A program made the position numbers and the translations under genes. This document shows, piece after piece, positions 36,000 through 44,679 of a DNA stretch of 64,000 nucleotides (the first letter of the stretch is position 1; each line of letters starts with the position of its first letter). The notes under the pieces were generated by a model. That model worked only from the letters and a program-made list of their open reading frames with translations. It was not told the origin of the DNA and made no database searches. This stretch comes from an uncultured Acetatifactor sp. (lineage in GTDB: Bacteria; Bacillota; Clostridia; Lachnospirales; Lachnospiraceae). The DNA is taken from NCBI GenBank assembly GCA_934436435.1, contig CAKSAN010000011.1, positions 62,001-126,000 of the forward strand, in the 5' to 3' direction.

Positions 36000-38075
36000 C
36001 TACTTCTCTTCCGTCGGTTTATTCTTCACATAGCCGCACTGTTCATCCATGCAGACCAGTTTATTGCCCTTTTCCAGCAACAATTTGCCGCAGCGGGGAC
36101 ATTTTTCTCCCGAAGGCTTCTGCCATACCATGAAATCGCATTCCGGATTGTCGATACAGCCGTAATATTTTCTGCCTTTTTTGGTTTTTTTCAGAACAAT
36201 GTCCTTGCCGCACTTCGGGCAGGCCACACCGATCTTCTCAAAATAAGGCTTGGTATTGCGGCATTCCGGGAAACCGGGACATGCCAGAAATCTGCCGTGA
36301 GGACCGTATTTGATGACCATGCGTCTGCCGCACTGGTCGCAGATCTCATCGGATTCCTCATCCGCGATGGTCACCTCTGCCAGATCCTTCTCCGCATTTT
36401 TTACTGCCTCATCCAGATCCGGGTAGAAATTGGATACGATGGTCTTCCATTTTACCGTACCTTCTTCCACGCCATCCAGAAGAGCTTCCATATTGGCCGT
36501 GAAATTCACGTCAACGATGGAGGGGAAGGCTTCCTTCATCATATTGTTGACCACTTCTCCCAGCTCCGTAACGTAGAGATTACGGTTCTCCTTGGCAATG
36601 TATCTTCTGGCAAGGATGGTGGTGATGGTCGGTGCGTAGGTACTGGGACGTCCGATGCCCAGTTCCTCCATGGCACGTACCAGACTGGCCTCGGTATAGT
36701 GTGCGGGGGGCTGGGTAAAATGCTGCTTCGGATCAAAGCTTTGGAATTCCAGTACACTGTTCTCGTCCAGATTGCCTCCCAGCACATTTTCCTCTTCCTT
36801 GTCATCCTCCTGCGTATAAACACTCATGAAACCGTCGAAACGCATTCTGGAGGCCGCCAGAGTAAATATCTGATCCTTTGCCTGAATCTTCACGGAAGTG
36901 GTATCATACTGTGCAGCGCTCATGCGGCTTGCCACGAAGCGCTTCCAGATCAGCTGATACAGACGGAACAGATCTCTGGGCAGCTGTTCCTTGATGGCAA
37001 TGGGCATACGGTTCAGATCCGTAGGACGGATCGCCTCGTGGGCATCCTGGATCTTCTGGCTGCTCTTCTTCTCCGTAGTTGCGGCGGTCTTGTATTTTTC
37101 TCCGTAGTGGGCATCAATGAATTCCGCTGCCTGTGCCTCCGCCTCTTCGGATACGCGGGTGGAATCGGTACGCAGGTAGGTGATGAGACCGACGGTGCCC
37201 TCTCCCTTGATATCCACACCTTCATATAACTGCTGTGCCAGACGCATGGTCTTCTGTGTGGAGAAATTCAGCACTTTGCTGGCTTCCTGCTGTAAGGTGG
37301 AAGTCGTAAAGGGAAGCGGTGCCTTTTTCACACGTTCTCCGTGGCGCACTTCCTTCACTTCATATTTTGCACCCTTCAGGGAATCCATGATCTTATCAGC
37401 TTCTTCCTTGCTGCCGATCCCCTGCTTCTTCTCCGTAGTCCCGTAATATTTTGCACAAATGGGCTTCTTCTCGCCCTTTACCTTCAGGTTCACATCCAGA
37501 GACCAGTATTCTTCCGGAATAAATGCGTTGATCTCGTCCTCTCTGTCACAGATGATGCGAAGCGCTACAGACTGTACACGGCCGGCACTTAAGCCTCTCT
37601 TGATCTTCGCCCACAGAAGGGGAGAGATCCGGTAGCCTACCATACGATCCAGCATACGTCTCGCCTGCTGGGCATCCACCAGATTCATGTCGATCTCTCT
37701 GGCATTCTTTAAGGACTCCTTCACCGCATTCTTGGTGATCTCGTTGAAGGTGATACGATATACCTTTTTATTTTCCAGTTTCAGGGCATAGTATAAATGC
37801 CAGGAAATAGCTTCTCCCTCACGGTCCGGGTCGGTTGCGAGATAGATCTTCTCTGCCTTTTTCACTTCCTTGCGCAGAGAAGCAAGCAGATCTCCCTTTC
37901 CCCGGATGGTAATATATTTCGGTTCATAATCATGTTCCGGATCAAATCCCAGCTGACTCTTGGGCAGGTCCCTCACATGCCCCTGGCTGGCCATAACTTC
38001 ATAATTCGCTCCCAAAAACTTTTTGATTGTCTTCACCTTGGCCGGTGACTCTACAATTACTAAATATTTTGCCAT
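36000..38075 (-). CDS. topA: DNA topoisomerase I
   Basis: 691 residues from ATG at 38075 (MAKYLVIVESPAKVKTI), with GGGAG five bases upstream. The Toprim domain is at the N-terminus (with acidic DPDREGEAI near residue 82). Catalytic Tyr300 lies in GLITYLRTDSTR. Three C-terminal four-Cys zinc ribbons follow, starting CDQCGRRM, CPKCGKDI and CPRCGKLL. Relaxes negative supercoils. The stop is 124 bases before the codY start. Confidence 0.97.
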   Translation of the reverse strand: MAKYLVIVESPAKVKTIKKFLGANYEVMASQGHVRDLPKSQLGFDPEHDYEPKYITIRGKGDLLASLRKEVKKAEKIYLATDPDREGEAISWHLYYALKLENKKVYRITFNEITKNAVKESLKNAREIDMNLVDAQQARRMLDRMVGYRISPLLWAKIKRGLSAGRVQSVALRIICDREDEINAFIPEEYWSLDVNLKVKGEKKPICAKYYGTTEKKQGIGSKEEADKIMDSLKGAKYEVKEVRHGERVKKAPLPFTTSTLQQEASKVLNFSTQKTMRLAQQLYEGVDIKGEGTVGLITYLRTDSTRVSEEAEAQAAEFIDAHYGEKYKTAATTEKKSSQKIQDAHEAIRPTDLNRMPIAIKEQLPRDLFRLYQLIWKRFVASRMSAAQYDTTSVKIQAKDQIFTLAASRMRFDGFMSVYTQEDDKEEENVLGGNLDENSVLEFQSFDPKQHFTQPPAHYTEASLVRAMEELGIGRPSTYAPTITTILARRYIAKENRNLYVTELGEVVNNMMKEAFPSIVDVNFTANMEALLDGVEEGTVKWKTIVSNFYPDLDEAVKNAEKDLAEVTIADEESDEICDQCGRRMVIKYGPHGRFLACPGFPECRNTKPYFEKIGVACPKCGKDIVLKKTKKGRKYYGCIDNPECDFMVWQKPSGEKCPRCGKLLLEKGNKLVCMDEQCGYVKNKPTEEK

Positions 38076-38168
38076 ATGCACTCCCATCTACCCGTCTGTC
38101 TACGGATCTACGGCATCCGGTTCCCGCCTCTTTGCCGTATTTTCCCCTACTTTGAGTAATCGTGAACC

Positions 38169-38197
38169 ACTATACAACAAAAAAATGGGAATGGCAA
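38169..38197 (-). promoter_or_regulatory. Promoter of topA
   Basis: Minus strand TTGCCA (38192-38197) and TATAGT (38169-38174) with a 17-base spacer. The 38214-38356 repeat ends 16 bases upstream of the -35. A long leader of about 90 bases follows, including a small CGGCA...TGCCG stem. Confidence 0.65.
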
Positions 38198-38213
38198 GAA
38201 GATTTTATGAAAA

Positions 38214-38356
38214 TGTTACTATCCAGCACCCCATTTGCAAAACCGCATCTACGATGCTTACTTTTTGCTCATGTGGGTATCTCGCTATATAAATTATGCC
38301 GGAATTGCTTATAAATAAGCTTTCCGGCATAATTTGCATAGCTCTGGATAGTAACA
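38214..38356. repeat. 143-bp MITE-like element with 13-bp terminal inverted repeats
   Basis: The ends are perfect inverted copies: TGTTACTATCCAG at 38214-38226 and CTGGATAGTAACA at 38344-38356. Inside is a second perfect 13-bp pair (AATTATGCCGGAA 38292-38304 with TTCCGGCATAATT 38322-38334) and a short GCATC-TAC-GATGC palindrome. It holds no credible gene: a frame runs through it but lacks a start site and protein-like composition. It shares a core with the element at 55033-55100 (CGG[TC]TTTGCAAATGG). No clear target-site duplication seen. Confidence 0.7.
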
Positions 38357-38394
38357 AAAAATGCCCGAAAGCTTTCAAATTTTGCTTTCCGACA
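38356..38394 (-). terminator. Intrinsic terminator after the downstream tRNA-Glu
   Basis: Minus-strand 11-bp stem (TGTCGGAAAGC with GCTTTCGGGCA, one mismatch, one G-U) followed by six T. It lies about 35 bases after the tRNA end, and its T-run touches the edge of the repeat element. Confidence 0.7.
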
Positions 38395-38429
38395 CTTTTC
38401 AGGGTTGGGCTATTCTCTAAAAGAATAAG

Positions 38430-38501
38430 CAGCTGATAGGGGAATCGAACCCCTGTTTTCGCCGTGAGAGGGCGACGTCTTAACCGCTTGACCAATCAGC
38501 C
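38430..38501 (-). tRNA. tRNA-Glu (anticodon CUC)
   Basis: 72 bases, cloverleaf complete: acceptor GGCTGAT/ATCAGCT (G-U at the first pair), D arm with AAGCGGTTAA loop, anticodon stem TCGCC/GGCGA with loop CTCTCAC (CUC at 34-36, reading GAG), T arm AGGGG/CCCCT with TTCGATT. CCA is not encoded. Identical to the copy at 38590-38661. Confidence 0.95.
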
Positions 38502-38525
38502 ATAGGTTACTTACGAACCACATTC

Positions 38526-38554
38526 AGTATAATATATGCGCTTGAAAATTGCAA
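38526..38554 (-). promoter_or_regulatory. Promoter of the downstream tRNA-Glu
   Basis: Minus strand TTGCAA (38549-38554) and TATACT (38526-38531) with a 17-base spacer, 24 bases before the tRNA. Confidence 0.75.
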
Positions 38555-38589
38555 GTATTTTTTGAAAAATTTCTACAATTCTCAAGGAG

Positions 38590-38661
38590 CAGCTGATAGG
38601 GGAATCGAACCCCTGTTTTCGCCGTGAGAGGGCGACGTCTTAACCGCTTGACCAATCAGCC
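38590..38661 (-). tRNA. tRNA-Glu (anticodon CUC), second identical copy
   Basis: Same 72 bases as 38430-38501, with anticodon loop CTCTCAC. The 88-base spacer between the two tRNAs is unrelated except for the promoter. No strong terminator follows it, so transcripts may run into the next tRNA. Confidence 0.95.
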
Positions 38662-38680
38662 ACAAAAACAGTACTTGCAT

Positions 38681-38709
38681 AGTATAATAGGGTTCCTGCA
38701 AAAAAGCAA
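38681..38709 (-). promoter_or_regulatory. Promoter of the upstream tRNA-Glu
   Basis: Minus strand TTGCTT (38704-38709) and TATACT (38681-38686) with a 17-base spacer, 19 bases before the tRNA. Confidence 0.75.
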
Positions 38710-38775
38710 GTGTTTTTTGCAAGTTTTTGAAAAAATTTTGTTAACAGTAAATCCTACCGAGACAACCGCTCAGCA

Positions 38776-38853
38776 CCCCGGTCAATTCATAAAAGCGTCT
38801 GCTGCGCAGCCGGCGCCGCTTACGCAGCTCACCTTTTATTTCATTGACCTGGG
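38776..38853. repeat. Imperfect 78-bp palindrome between polC and tRNA-Glu
   Basis: GGTCAATTCATAAAAG on one arm matches CTTTTATTTCATTGACC on the other, with CTGCGCAGC and GCGCCG self-complementary stretches in the centre. It can form one long hairpin. Located 10 bases from the next palindrome. Could serve as a bidirectional transcription barrier or be a REP-type repeat. Confidence 0.6.
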
Positions 38854-38862
38854 CGCTCCGCT

Positions 38863-38925
38863 CATACCATGTCGAATGCACTGCTTTGTACGCCAGCGTC
38901 CACACCGTGCATTCGACATGGTATG
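38863..38925. repeat. Perfect 19-bp inverted repeat at the end of polC
   Basis: CATACCATGTCGAATGCAC (38863-38881) and its exact inverse (38907-38925) around a 25-base loop, just after the polC stop. On the minus strand it is preceded by GTAACAGCTCAGC (38926-38938), which spans the polC stop codon and resembles GTAACAGTTCGGC at 55070-55082. No T-run follows, so it is not a standard terminator. Confidence 0.75.
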
Positions 38926-38934
38926 GCTGAGCTG

Positions 38935-41900
38935 TTACACCAGGTCAAATATGCTGATCTGGTTGGACTCCGGCAGGTCTCCCAGCAGTCCCAGCGAATC
39001 CATCAGATCGATGATAGTCTTGGATACTTTGGTCCTCTGGCGGAAATCATCCTTGGACAGGAAAGGGCCGTCCTTGGCAGCTTCCACAATGGCATCCGCC
39101 GCCTTCTCTCCCAGTCCGTCGATACTGTTCAGGGAAGGCATTAATTTCCCATCCACGATTTGGAAGGATCGGGACTGGGCCCGGAAGATGTCGATAGGCT
39201 CGAACTCGAAGCCTCTTGCATACATCTCCTGCACGATACGCATATCGCCCATGGCATCCTTTTCCTTATTAGAAAGAGAATCCTGCCGCTTTTTGTAATC
39301 TGCCATAACGCTCTCCAGATGCTTCTGCCCCTGACACATGATCTCGTAGGAAAAGGCCTTGGCACGGATACTGAAGAACGCTCCGTAATAGGCTAACGGA
39401 TAATGGATCTTACAATAGGCGATACGCCATGCCATCATAACATACGCCGCCGCATGGGCCTTCGGGAACATGTACTCGATCTTCTGACAGGATTCGATAT
39501 ACCACTGGGGAACATTGTGAGCCAGCATATCCGCCTTCCACTCTTCCCACATGGCACATCTGCCCTTCGCCACCATGCCTTTACGCACGGCTTCCATGAT
39601 CTTGAAGGATTTCTCCGACTCCACACCCATCTGGATCAGATACAGCATGATATCGTCTCGGGTACAGATAGCGGTGGAAATCGTCGCCACGCCACTCATG
39701 ATCAGATCCTGTGCATTGCCCAGCCATACGTTGGTACCGTGGGACAGGCCGGAAATACGTACCAGATCGGAAAAGGCCTTGGGCTTGGCATCGATAACCA
39801 TCTGCATGGCAAAGTCCGTTCCGAACTCCGGGATCCCCAGCGCTCCCAGCTTCGTTCCGCCGATCTGCTCCGGAGTAATACCCAGTGCATCCGTGTTCTG
39901 AAACAGACTCATAACATCCTGCCCGTCCAGGGGGATCGTCAGAGGGTCTCTTCCCGTCAGATCCTGCAGCATACGGATCATGGTAGGATCATCGTGTCCC
40001 AGAATATCCAGCTTCAACAGGTTGTGGTCGATGGAATGGTAATCAAAGTGTGTGGTTATAGTATCCGTGGTCATATCGTTGGCGGGATGCTGCACCGGAG
40101 TGAAGGAGTTGATATCCTGCCCCAGCGGCAGCACGACAATTCCGCCGGGATGCTGGCCGGTACTGCGTCGTACTCCGGTACATCCGGAAGCAATCCGGTC
40201 GATCTCGCTGGTCCGCTTGTGAATGCCACGTTCTTCAAAATAATTCTTTACGTAACCGAAGGCCGTCTTATCCGCCAGCGTTGCAATGGTTCCGGCTCGG
40301 AAGGTCTGTCCCGCACCGAAGATAACCTCGGTATATTTATGAGCCTTGGACTGGTACTCACCTGAGAAGTTCAAGTCAATATCCGGCTCCTTGTCTCCCT
40401 TGAATCCCAGGAAGGTCTCGAAAGGAATATCAAATCCGTCTTTATGGAGCTTCTCTCCGCACACCGGACATACCTTGTCCGGCATATCGATTCCCGCCTT
40501 GCCGGCGTAGGCTTTGACTTCGTCACTGTCAAAATCCACGTAATGACACTTACTGCAATAATAATGCGGGCTTAAGGGGTTGACCTCCGTGATTCCCGCC
40601 ATGGTCGCCACGAAGGAGCTTCCTACGGATCCACGGGAACCTACCAGATAACCGTCCTCCACTGACTTCCATACCAGCTTCTGTGCAATGATATACATTA
40701 CGGCGAATCCGTTCTTGATAATGGAATTCAGTTCTTTTTCCAGTCTGGCCTCTACGATCTGGGGCAGATCGGGCCCGTAGATCTCGTGGGCCTTGTTATA
40801 ACAGATCTCCGTCAGGGTCTTATCACTGTCGGGAATGACCGGAGGACATTTGTCCGGGCGCACCGGGGCAATGGTCTCGATCATATCCGCGATCATATTG
40901 GTATTGGTAATAACGATCTCTTCCGCCTTATCGCTTCCCAGATATGCGAACTCTTCCAGCATCTCTTCCGTGGTATGTAAATACAGCGGTGCCTGATCGT
41001 CCGCATCGTCAAATCCCCGGCCCGCCATAATGATACGGCGGTAGACCTCGTCCTCGGGATCCAGAAAATGCACATCGCAGGTAGCCACCACCGGCTTGTG
41101 GAACTGTTCCCCCAGAGACACGATCTTGCGGTTGATATTCTGGATATCCTCGATGGAATTCACATTCCGCACACGTTCCGAGGCAATCATGAATTTGTTG
41201 TTGCCGCAGGGCTGGATCTCCAGATAATCGTAAAATTTCACCAGTCTGGCAATCTGTGCATCCGACTGCCCGTCCAGCAGTGCCCGGTACAGCTCTCCCG
41301 CCTCACAGGCACTTCCCAGGATCAGTCCTTCCCTGTACTTCATCACCAGACTCTTGGGAATCCGGGGATGCTTGTTAAAATAGGTCAGGTGGGACTGGGA
41401 CACCAAACGATACAGGTTGATACGTCCCAGATCATTTTTCGCTAAAATAATAGCATGGTAAGAGGGCATCTTCTTCACAGCATCCACACTGGAAGCTCCC
41501 AGTGCATTGACTTCCGTCAGATTGTGAATATCCTGCTCTTCCAGCATTTTAATAAATTTCACGAAAATATGGGCCGTACACTCCGCATCGTCCACGGCTC
41601 TGTGGTGATTCTCCAAAGAAATCCCCAAAGTCTTTGCCACCGCATCCAGGGTATGCTTCGACTGATTTTTCAGAAGCACTCTGGAAATACCCACGGTATC
41701 CACATAGGTAAACTCCTGCGGATATCCCAGTCTTCTGCAATTCTCCATAATAAAGCTCATATCGAAGCTGGCATTGTGGGCCACCATGATACAGCCTTCA
41801 CAGAACTGCAAAAACTGCGGCAGGATAACATCGATCCGGGGAGAGTCCATGACATCCTCATCCCGGATACTGGTCAGTTTCTCGATCTCGAAGGGGATCG

Positions 41901-43536
41901 GCACATCCGGATTGACAAAAGTGGAAAAACGATCCACGATCTCCCCGCCGGATACCTTTACCGCACCGATTTCGATGATCCGGTTATTGACCGGGGAAAA
42001 TCCTGTGGTCTCGATATCGAATACCACATAGTCCTCATGCAGTCCCTGTCCCTTGTCATTGGTCACGATCTCCTTCAGATCATCCACCAGATAGGCCTCC
42101 ACGCCATAGATGATCTTGAAGAAATCCTGTTTGTCCGGATTCTCGTCTCCGGCTTCCTTACGTTTGCCTTTTTCCGCCTTCCACAGATCGTCCCAGACAT
42201 GGTTCGCGTCGGTAAAACTCTGCACTACGCCGTGATCCGTAATGGCAATGGCCCGATGCCCCCATTTATAGGCACGCTTTACAATATCCTTGGCCTCGGA
42301 GACGCCGTCCATATCACTCATCTTCGTATGACAATGCAGCTCCACACGTTTTCTTGCGGAAGTGTCCATTCTCGTATTGGTAAAGTCGGGGATCTTCTTG
42401 ATGCCCGCAATGGAACCAATGGCAAGCTCGTGGTCGAACTTGTCCATCATGCAGATTCCCTTGACTTTTAAGAAGGCTCCCGGCTTGATATCCCCGGTCA
42501 CTTCCTTCACCTGCTCGGTACGCACGAACATTTTGATGGTCATGGTATCGGTAAAATCAGAGATATTGAAAATGATAATGGTCTTCTCGTTTTTGATGTC
42601 ACGGGTATCCACGGACAGTACTTTACCACGGATGACCACCTCCCCCATCTCTCCGATGAGTTCCTCGATCTTCATGGCTTCTTCTTCGAAATCCCGGCCA
42701 TAGATGACATCCGGATTGTCCGACCTCTTCAACGCACCCTTTTCAAAATTGCCGCCCTTACGAAACTCGCTTTTTTTGAACTCGCCACGCTTGAATTCGC
42801 CGCGGCTGCCGCCCTGAAAGCTCTTGGTCACGCCGCCGGCATTCTCGGTCTTTTGCTTTTGCGCGGCCTCTGCCGGCTTTCCGGCTTCCGGAGCCTGTGC
42901 AGCACTCTGTTCACCGCTCTCTGCCGGTGCCGTATGCTCTTCGTCCTCTCTTCTTCCTTTGGTGCGGCTGTAAATGGCATCCACCTTCAGGCGGATCTTC
43001 GCTTCCTCTTCCTCCTGGAAACGTCCGGTCTCTTTTTCCACATAGGCCGTATGGAGCTTTACGGAGAATCCACAGCGTTCCACCAGAATCTTCTCAAGGA
43101 TCTGTAGGATCTCCCCTTCCATACTGCGGTTTAACACCGTATCCTCCAGTGTTAACAGCATCTCATTCTCCGCCGGATACTCGATCTTCGCCGTCTTCAG
43201 GGCATTGTACTGGATATGACTGTATTCCCGGAATTCTTCCAGAATGCTTTCCTTATAAATGTCCATCAGCTTCTCCGGATTGTACTGGGAAGACAGTTCG
43301 AACTTTTCATATATTTTTACCGTCAGATTGGCCTGGGGAAACAGCTGCTTCTTGATCTCCTGTTCCGTGGTCCAGATGTCCGCCTTCTGGATCAGGCGGG
43401 TGCTTTTTAAGTACACCCGAAGAAAGTCTCTGCGTTTTGTCGCCGAGACTCTCTCCACTTCCGTCTGACCCATCAGGTCACGAATATCTGTATTTAACTG
43501 CAACGAAGGAAATACTTCAAAAAAAGGTTTACTCAT
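38935..43536 (-). CDS. polC: DNA polymerase III, PolC-type (replicative, with proofreading)
   Basis: 1533 residues. Leading-strand replicase of Firmicutes. Order: N-terminal domain; a Lys/Gly/Glu-rich linker (about residues 195-280, with repeated GEFK/SEFRKGG units) that is longer and more basic than usual; OB domain (about 290-380); PHP domain (RVELHCHTKMSDMDG, AIAITDHG) interrupted by the DnaQ exonuclease (YVVFDIETTGFSP, later HRAVDDAECTA); zinc-binding segment (YYCSKCHYVDFDS, CPVCGEKLHKD); polymerase palm with catalytic acids in EPDIDLNFSGEYQ; C-terminal helix-hairpin-helix. Looks complete. It starts 5 bases after the ispG stop, so the two are one operon. Confidence 0.97.
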   Translation of the reverse strand: MSKPFFEVFPSLQLNTDIRDLMGQTEVERVSATKRRDFLRVYLKSTRLIQKADIWTTEQEIKKQLFPQANLTVKIYEKFELSSQYNPEKLMDIYKESILEEFREYSHIQYNALKTAKIEYPAENEMLLTLEDTVLNRSMEGEILQILEKILVERCGFSVKLHTAYVEKETGRFQEEEEAKIRLKVDAIYSRTKGRREDEEHTAPAESGEQSAAQAPEAGKPAEAAQKQKTENAGGVTKSFQGGSRGEFKRGEFKKSEFRKGGNFEKGALKRSDNPDVIYGRDFEEEAMKIEELIGEMGEVVIRGKVLSVDTRDIKNEKTIIIFNISDFTDTMTIKMFVRTEQVKEVTGDIKPGAFLKVKGICMMDKFDHELAIGSIAGIKKIPDFTNTRMDTSARKRVELHCHTKMSDMDGVSEAKDIVKRAYKWGHRAIAITDHGVVQSFTDANHVWDDLWKAEKGKRKEAGDENPDKQDFFKIIYGVEAYLVDDLKEIVTNDKGQGLHEDYVVFDIETTGFSPVNNRIIEIGAVKVSGGEIVDRFSTFVNPDVPIPFEIEKLTSIRDEDVMDSPRIDVILPQFLQFCEGCIMVAHNASFDMSFIMENCRRLGYPQEFTYVDTVGISRVLLKNQSKHTLDAVAKTLGISLENHHRAVDDAECTAHIFVKFIKMLEEQDIHNLTEVNALGASSVDAVKKMPSYHAIILAKNDLGRINLYRLVSQSHLTYFNKHPRIPKSLVMKYREGLILGSACEAGELYRALLDGQSDAQIARLVKFYDYLEIQPCGNNKFMIASERVRNVNSIEDIQNINRKIVSLGEQFHKPVVATCDVHFLDPEDEVYRRIIMAGRGFDDADDQAPLYLHTTEEMLEEFAYLGSDKAEEIVITNTNMIADMIETIAPVRPDKCPPVIPDSDKTLTEICYNKAHEIYGPDLPQIVEARLEKELNSIIKNGFAVMYIIAQKLVWKSVEDGYLVGSRGSVGSSFVATMAGITEVNPLSPHYYCSKCHYVDFDSDEVKAYAGKAGIDMPDKVCPVCGEKLHKDGFDIPFETFLGFKGDKEPDIDLNFSGEYQSKAHKYTEVIFGAGQTFRAGTIATLADKTAFGYVKNYFEERGIHKRTSEIDRIASGCTGVRRSTGQHPGGIVVLPLGQDINSFTPVQHPANDMTTDTITTHFDYHSIDHNLLKLDILGHDDPTMIRMLQDLTGRDPLTIPLDGQDVMSLFQNTDALGITPEQIGGTKLGALGIPEFGTDFAMQMVIDAKPKAFSDLVRISGLSHGTNVWLGNAQDLIMSGVATISTAICTRDDIMLYLIQMGVESEKSFKIMEAVRKGMVAKGRCAMWEEWKADMLAHNVPQWYIESCQKIEYMFPKAHAAAYVMMAWRIAYCKIHYPLAYYGAFFSIRAKAFSYEIMCQGQKHLESVMADYKKRQDSLSNKEKDAMGDMRIVQEMYARGFEFEPIDIFRAQSRSFQIVDGKLMPSLNSIDGLGEKAADAIVEAAKDGPFLSKDDFRQRTKVSKTIIDLMDSLGLLGDLPESNQISIFDLV

Positions 43537-43541
43537 CTATT

Positions 43542-44609
43542 TCAACTCCAATGATCCAATTCCTCTTTCAGGGCAGGGAGCAGCTGATCCTCCGGAAGCT
43601 TTTTCATGATCTCTCCGTGTTTGATCAACAGTCCTTCTCCGATGCCGCCTGCAACCCCCAGATCCGCTTCCTTCGCTTCTCCGGGGCCGTTTACCACACA
43701 GCCCATAACGGCTACTTTGATGTCCAGAGGGTAATCCTCCACCAGTTTTTCCACTTTGGTTGCCAGATCGATCAGATTGATCTGGGTCCTGCCGCAGGTA
43801 GGGCAGGATACGACCTCAATGCCGCCCTTACGCAATCCCAGAGTCCGCAGGATCAGCTTCGCCGACTTGATCTCCTCCACCGGATCTCCTGTCAGAGATA
43901 CCCGGATGGTGTCACCGATGCCCTGGCTTAAGATCAGGGACAGGCCGATGGCGGACTTGATGTTGCCGCTGTTTACCGTACCGGATTCGGTAATGCCCAC
44001 ATGCAGAGGGTACACGGTACGTCCTGCCAGCAGTTCATGGGCTTTCACGCACATTAACACATCCGAAGACTTGATACTGATGACCAGATTGTCATATCCC
44101 AGATCTTCGATCATGTGCACCTTGTCCAGTGCGCTCTCCACGATCCCCTCTGCGGTCACGCCGCCGTATTTTTCCACCAGAGGCTTCTCCAGAGAACCGC
44201 TGTTCACTCCCACACGGATCGGAACATTTCTCTCTTTCGCCGCATCCACCACAGCTTTCACCCGTTCCATGCTTCCGATGTTGCCGGGATTGATACGGAT
44301 CTTGTCGGCACCGTTCTCAATGGCCGCCAGTGCCATGCGGTAATCGAAATGAATATCCGCCACTAAGGGAATATGGATCTGCTTCTTGATCTCCCGGATG
44401 GCTGCTGCCGCCTCTAACGTCGGCACCGTGCAGCGGATGATCTCACAGCCTGCTTTCTCCAGACGCAGGATCTGTTCTACCGTAGCCTTCACATCCTCAG
44501 TCTTCGTATTGGTCATGGACTGGATGGCGATAGGATTACCACCGCCGATCTTCCGGTCTCCGATCTGTATTACTTTGGTATGCATTCTGTAAGTATCTTT
44601 ATCCTTCAT
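43542..44609 (-). CDS. ispG: 4-hydroxy-3-methylbut-2-enyl diphosphate synthase IspG (GcpE)
   Basis: 355 residues. Iron-sulfur enzyme of the non-mevalonate isoprenoid pathway. The N-terminal TIM-barrel begins KVIQIGDRKIGGGNPIAIQSMT. The C-terminal 4Fe-4S domain has the cysteines in VSCPTCGRTQINL and VMGCVVNGPGEAKEAD. Lies between dprA and polC, with its own promoter. Confidence 0.96.
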   Translation of the reverse strand: MKDKDTYRMHTKVIQIGDRKIGGGNPIAIQSMTNTKTEDVKATVEQILRLEKAGCEIIRCTVPTLEAAAAIREIKKQIHIPLVADIHFDYRMALAAIENGADKIRINPGNIGSMERVKAVVDAAKERNVPIRVGVNSGSLEKPLVEKYGGVTAEGIVESALDKVHMIEDLGYDNLVISIKSSDVLMCVKAHELLAGRTVYPLHVGITESGTVNSGNIKSAIGLSLILSQGIGDTIRVSLTGDPVEEIKSAKLILRTLGLRKGGIEVVSCPTCGRTQINLIDLATKVEKLVEDYPLDIKVAVMGCVVNGPGEAKEADLGVAGGIGEGLLIKHGEIMKKLPEDQLLPALKEELDHWS

Positions 44610-44649
44610 AAGGGCACCTGACCTTTCTCGTCATTCTCATATGTCTATT

Positions 44650-44679
44650 ACTATACCCCTTTTTCAAAAGCCTTGTCAA
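44650..44679 (-). promoter_or_regulatory. Promoter of ispG-polC
   Basis: Minus strand TTGACA (44674-44679) and TATAGT (44650-44655) with an 18-base spacer. The -35 overlaps the dprA stop codon region. Confidence 0.75.

Noticed and set aside
38205..38495. A 96-codon minus-strand frame through the repeat element and tRNA
   Set aside because: It crosses a tRNA gene and a terminator and contains the inverted repeats; not a gene.
38430..38661. Duplicated tRNA genes as an integration site of a mobile element
   Set aside because: No integrase, no partial tRNA copy and only 88 bases between copies; simple duplication is enough.
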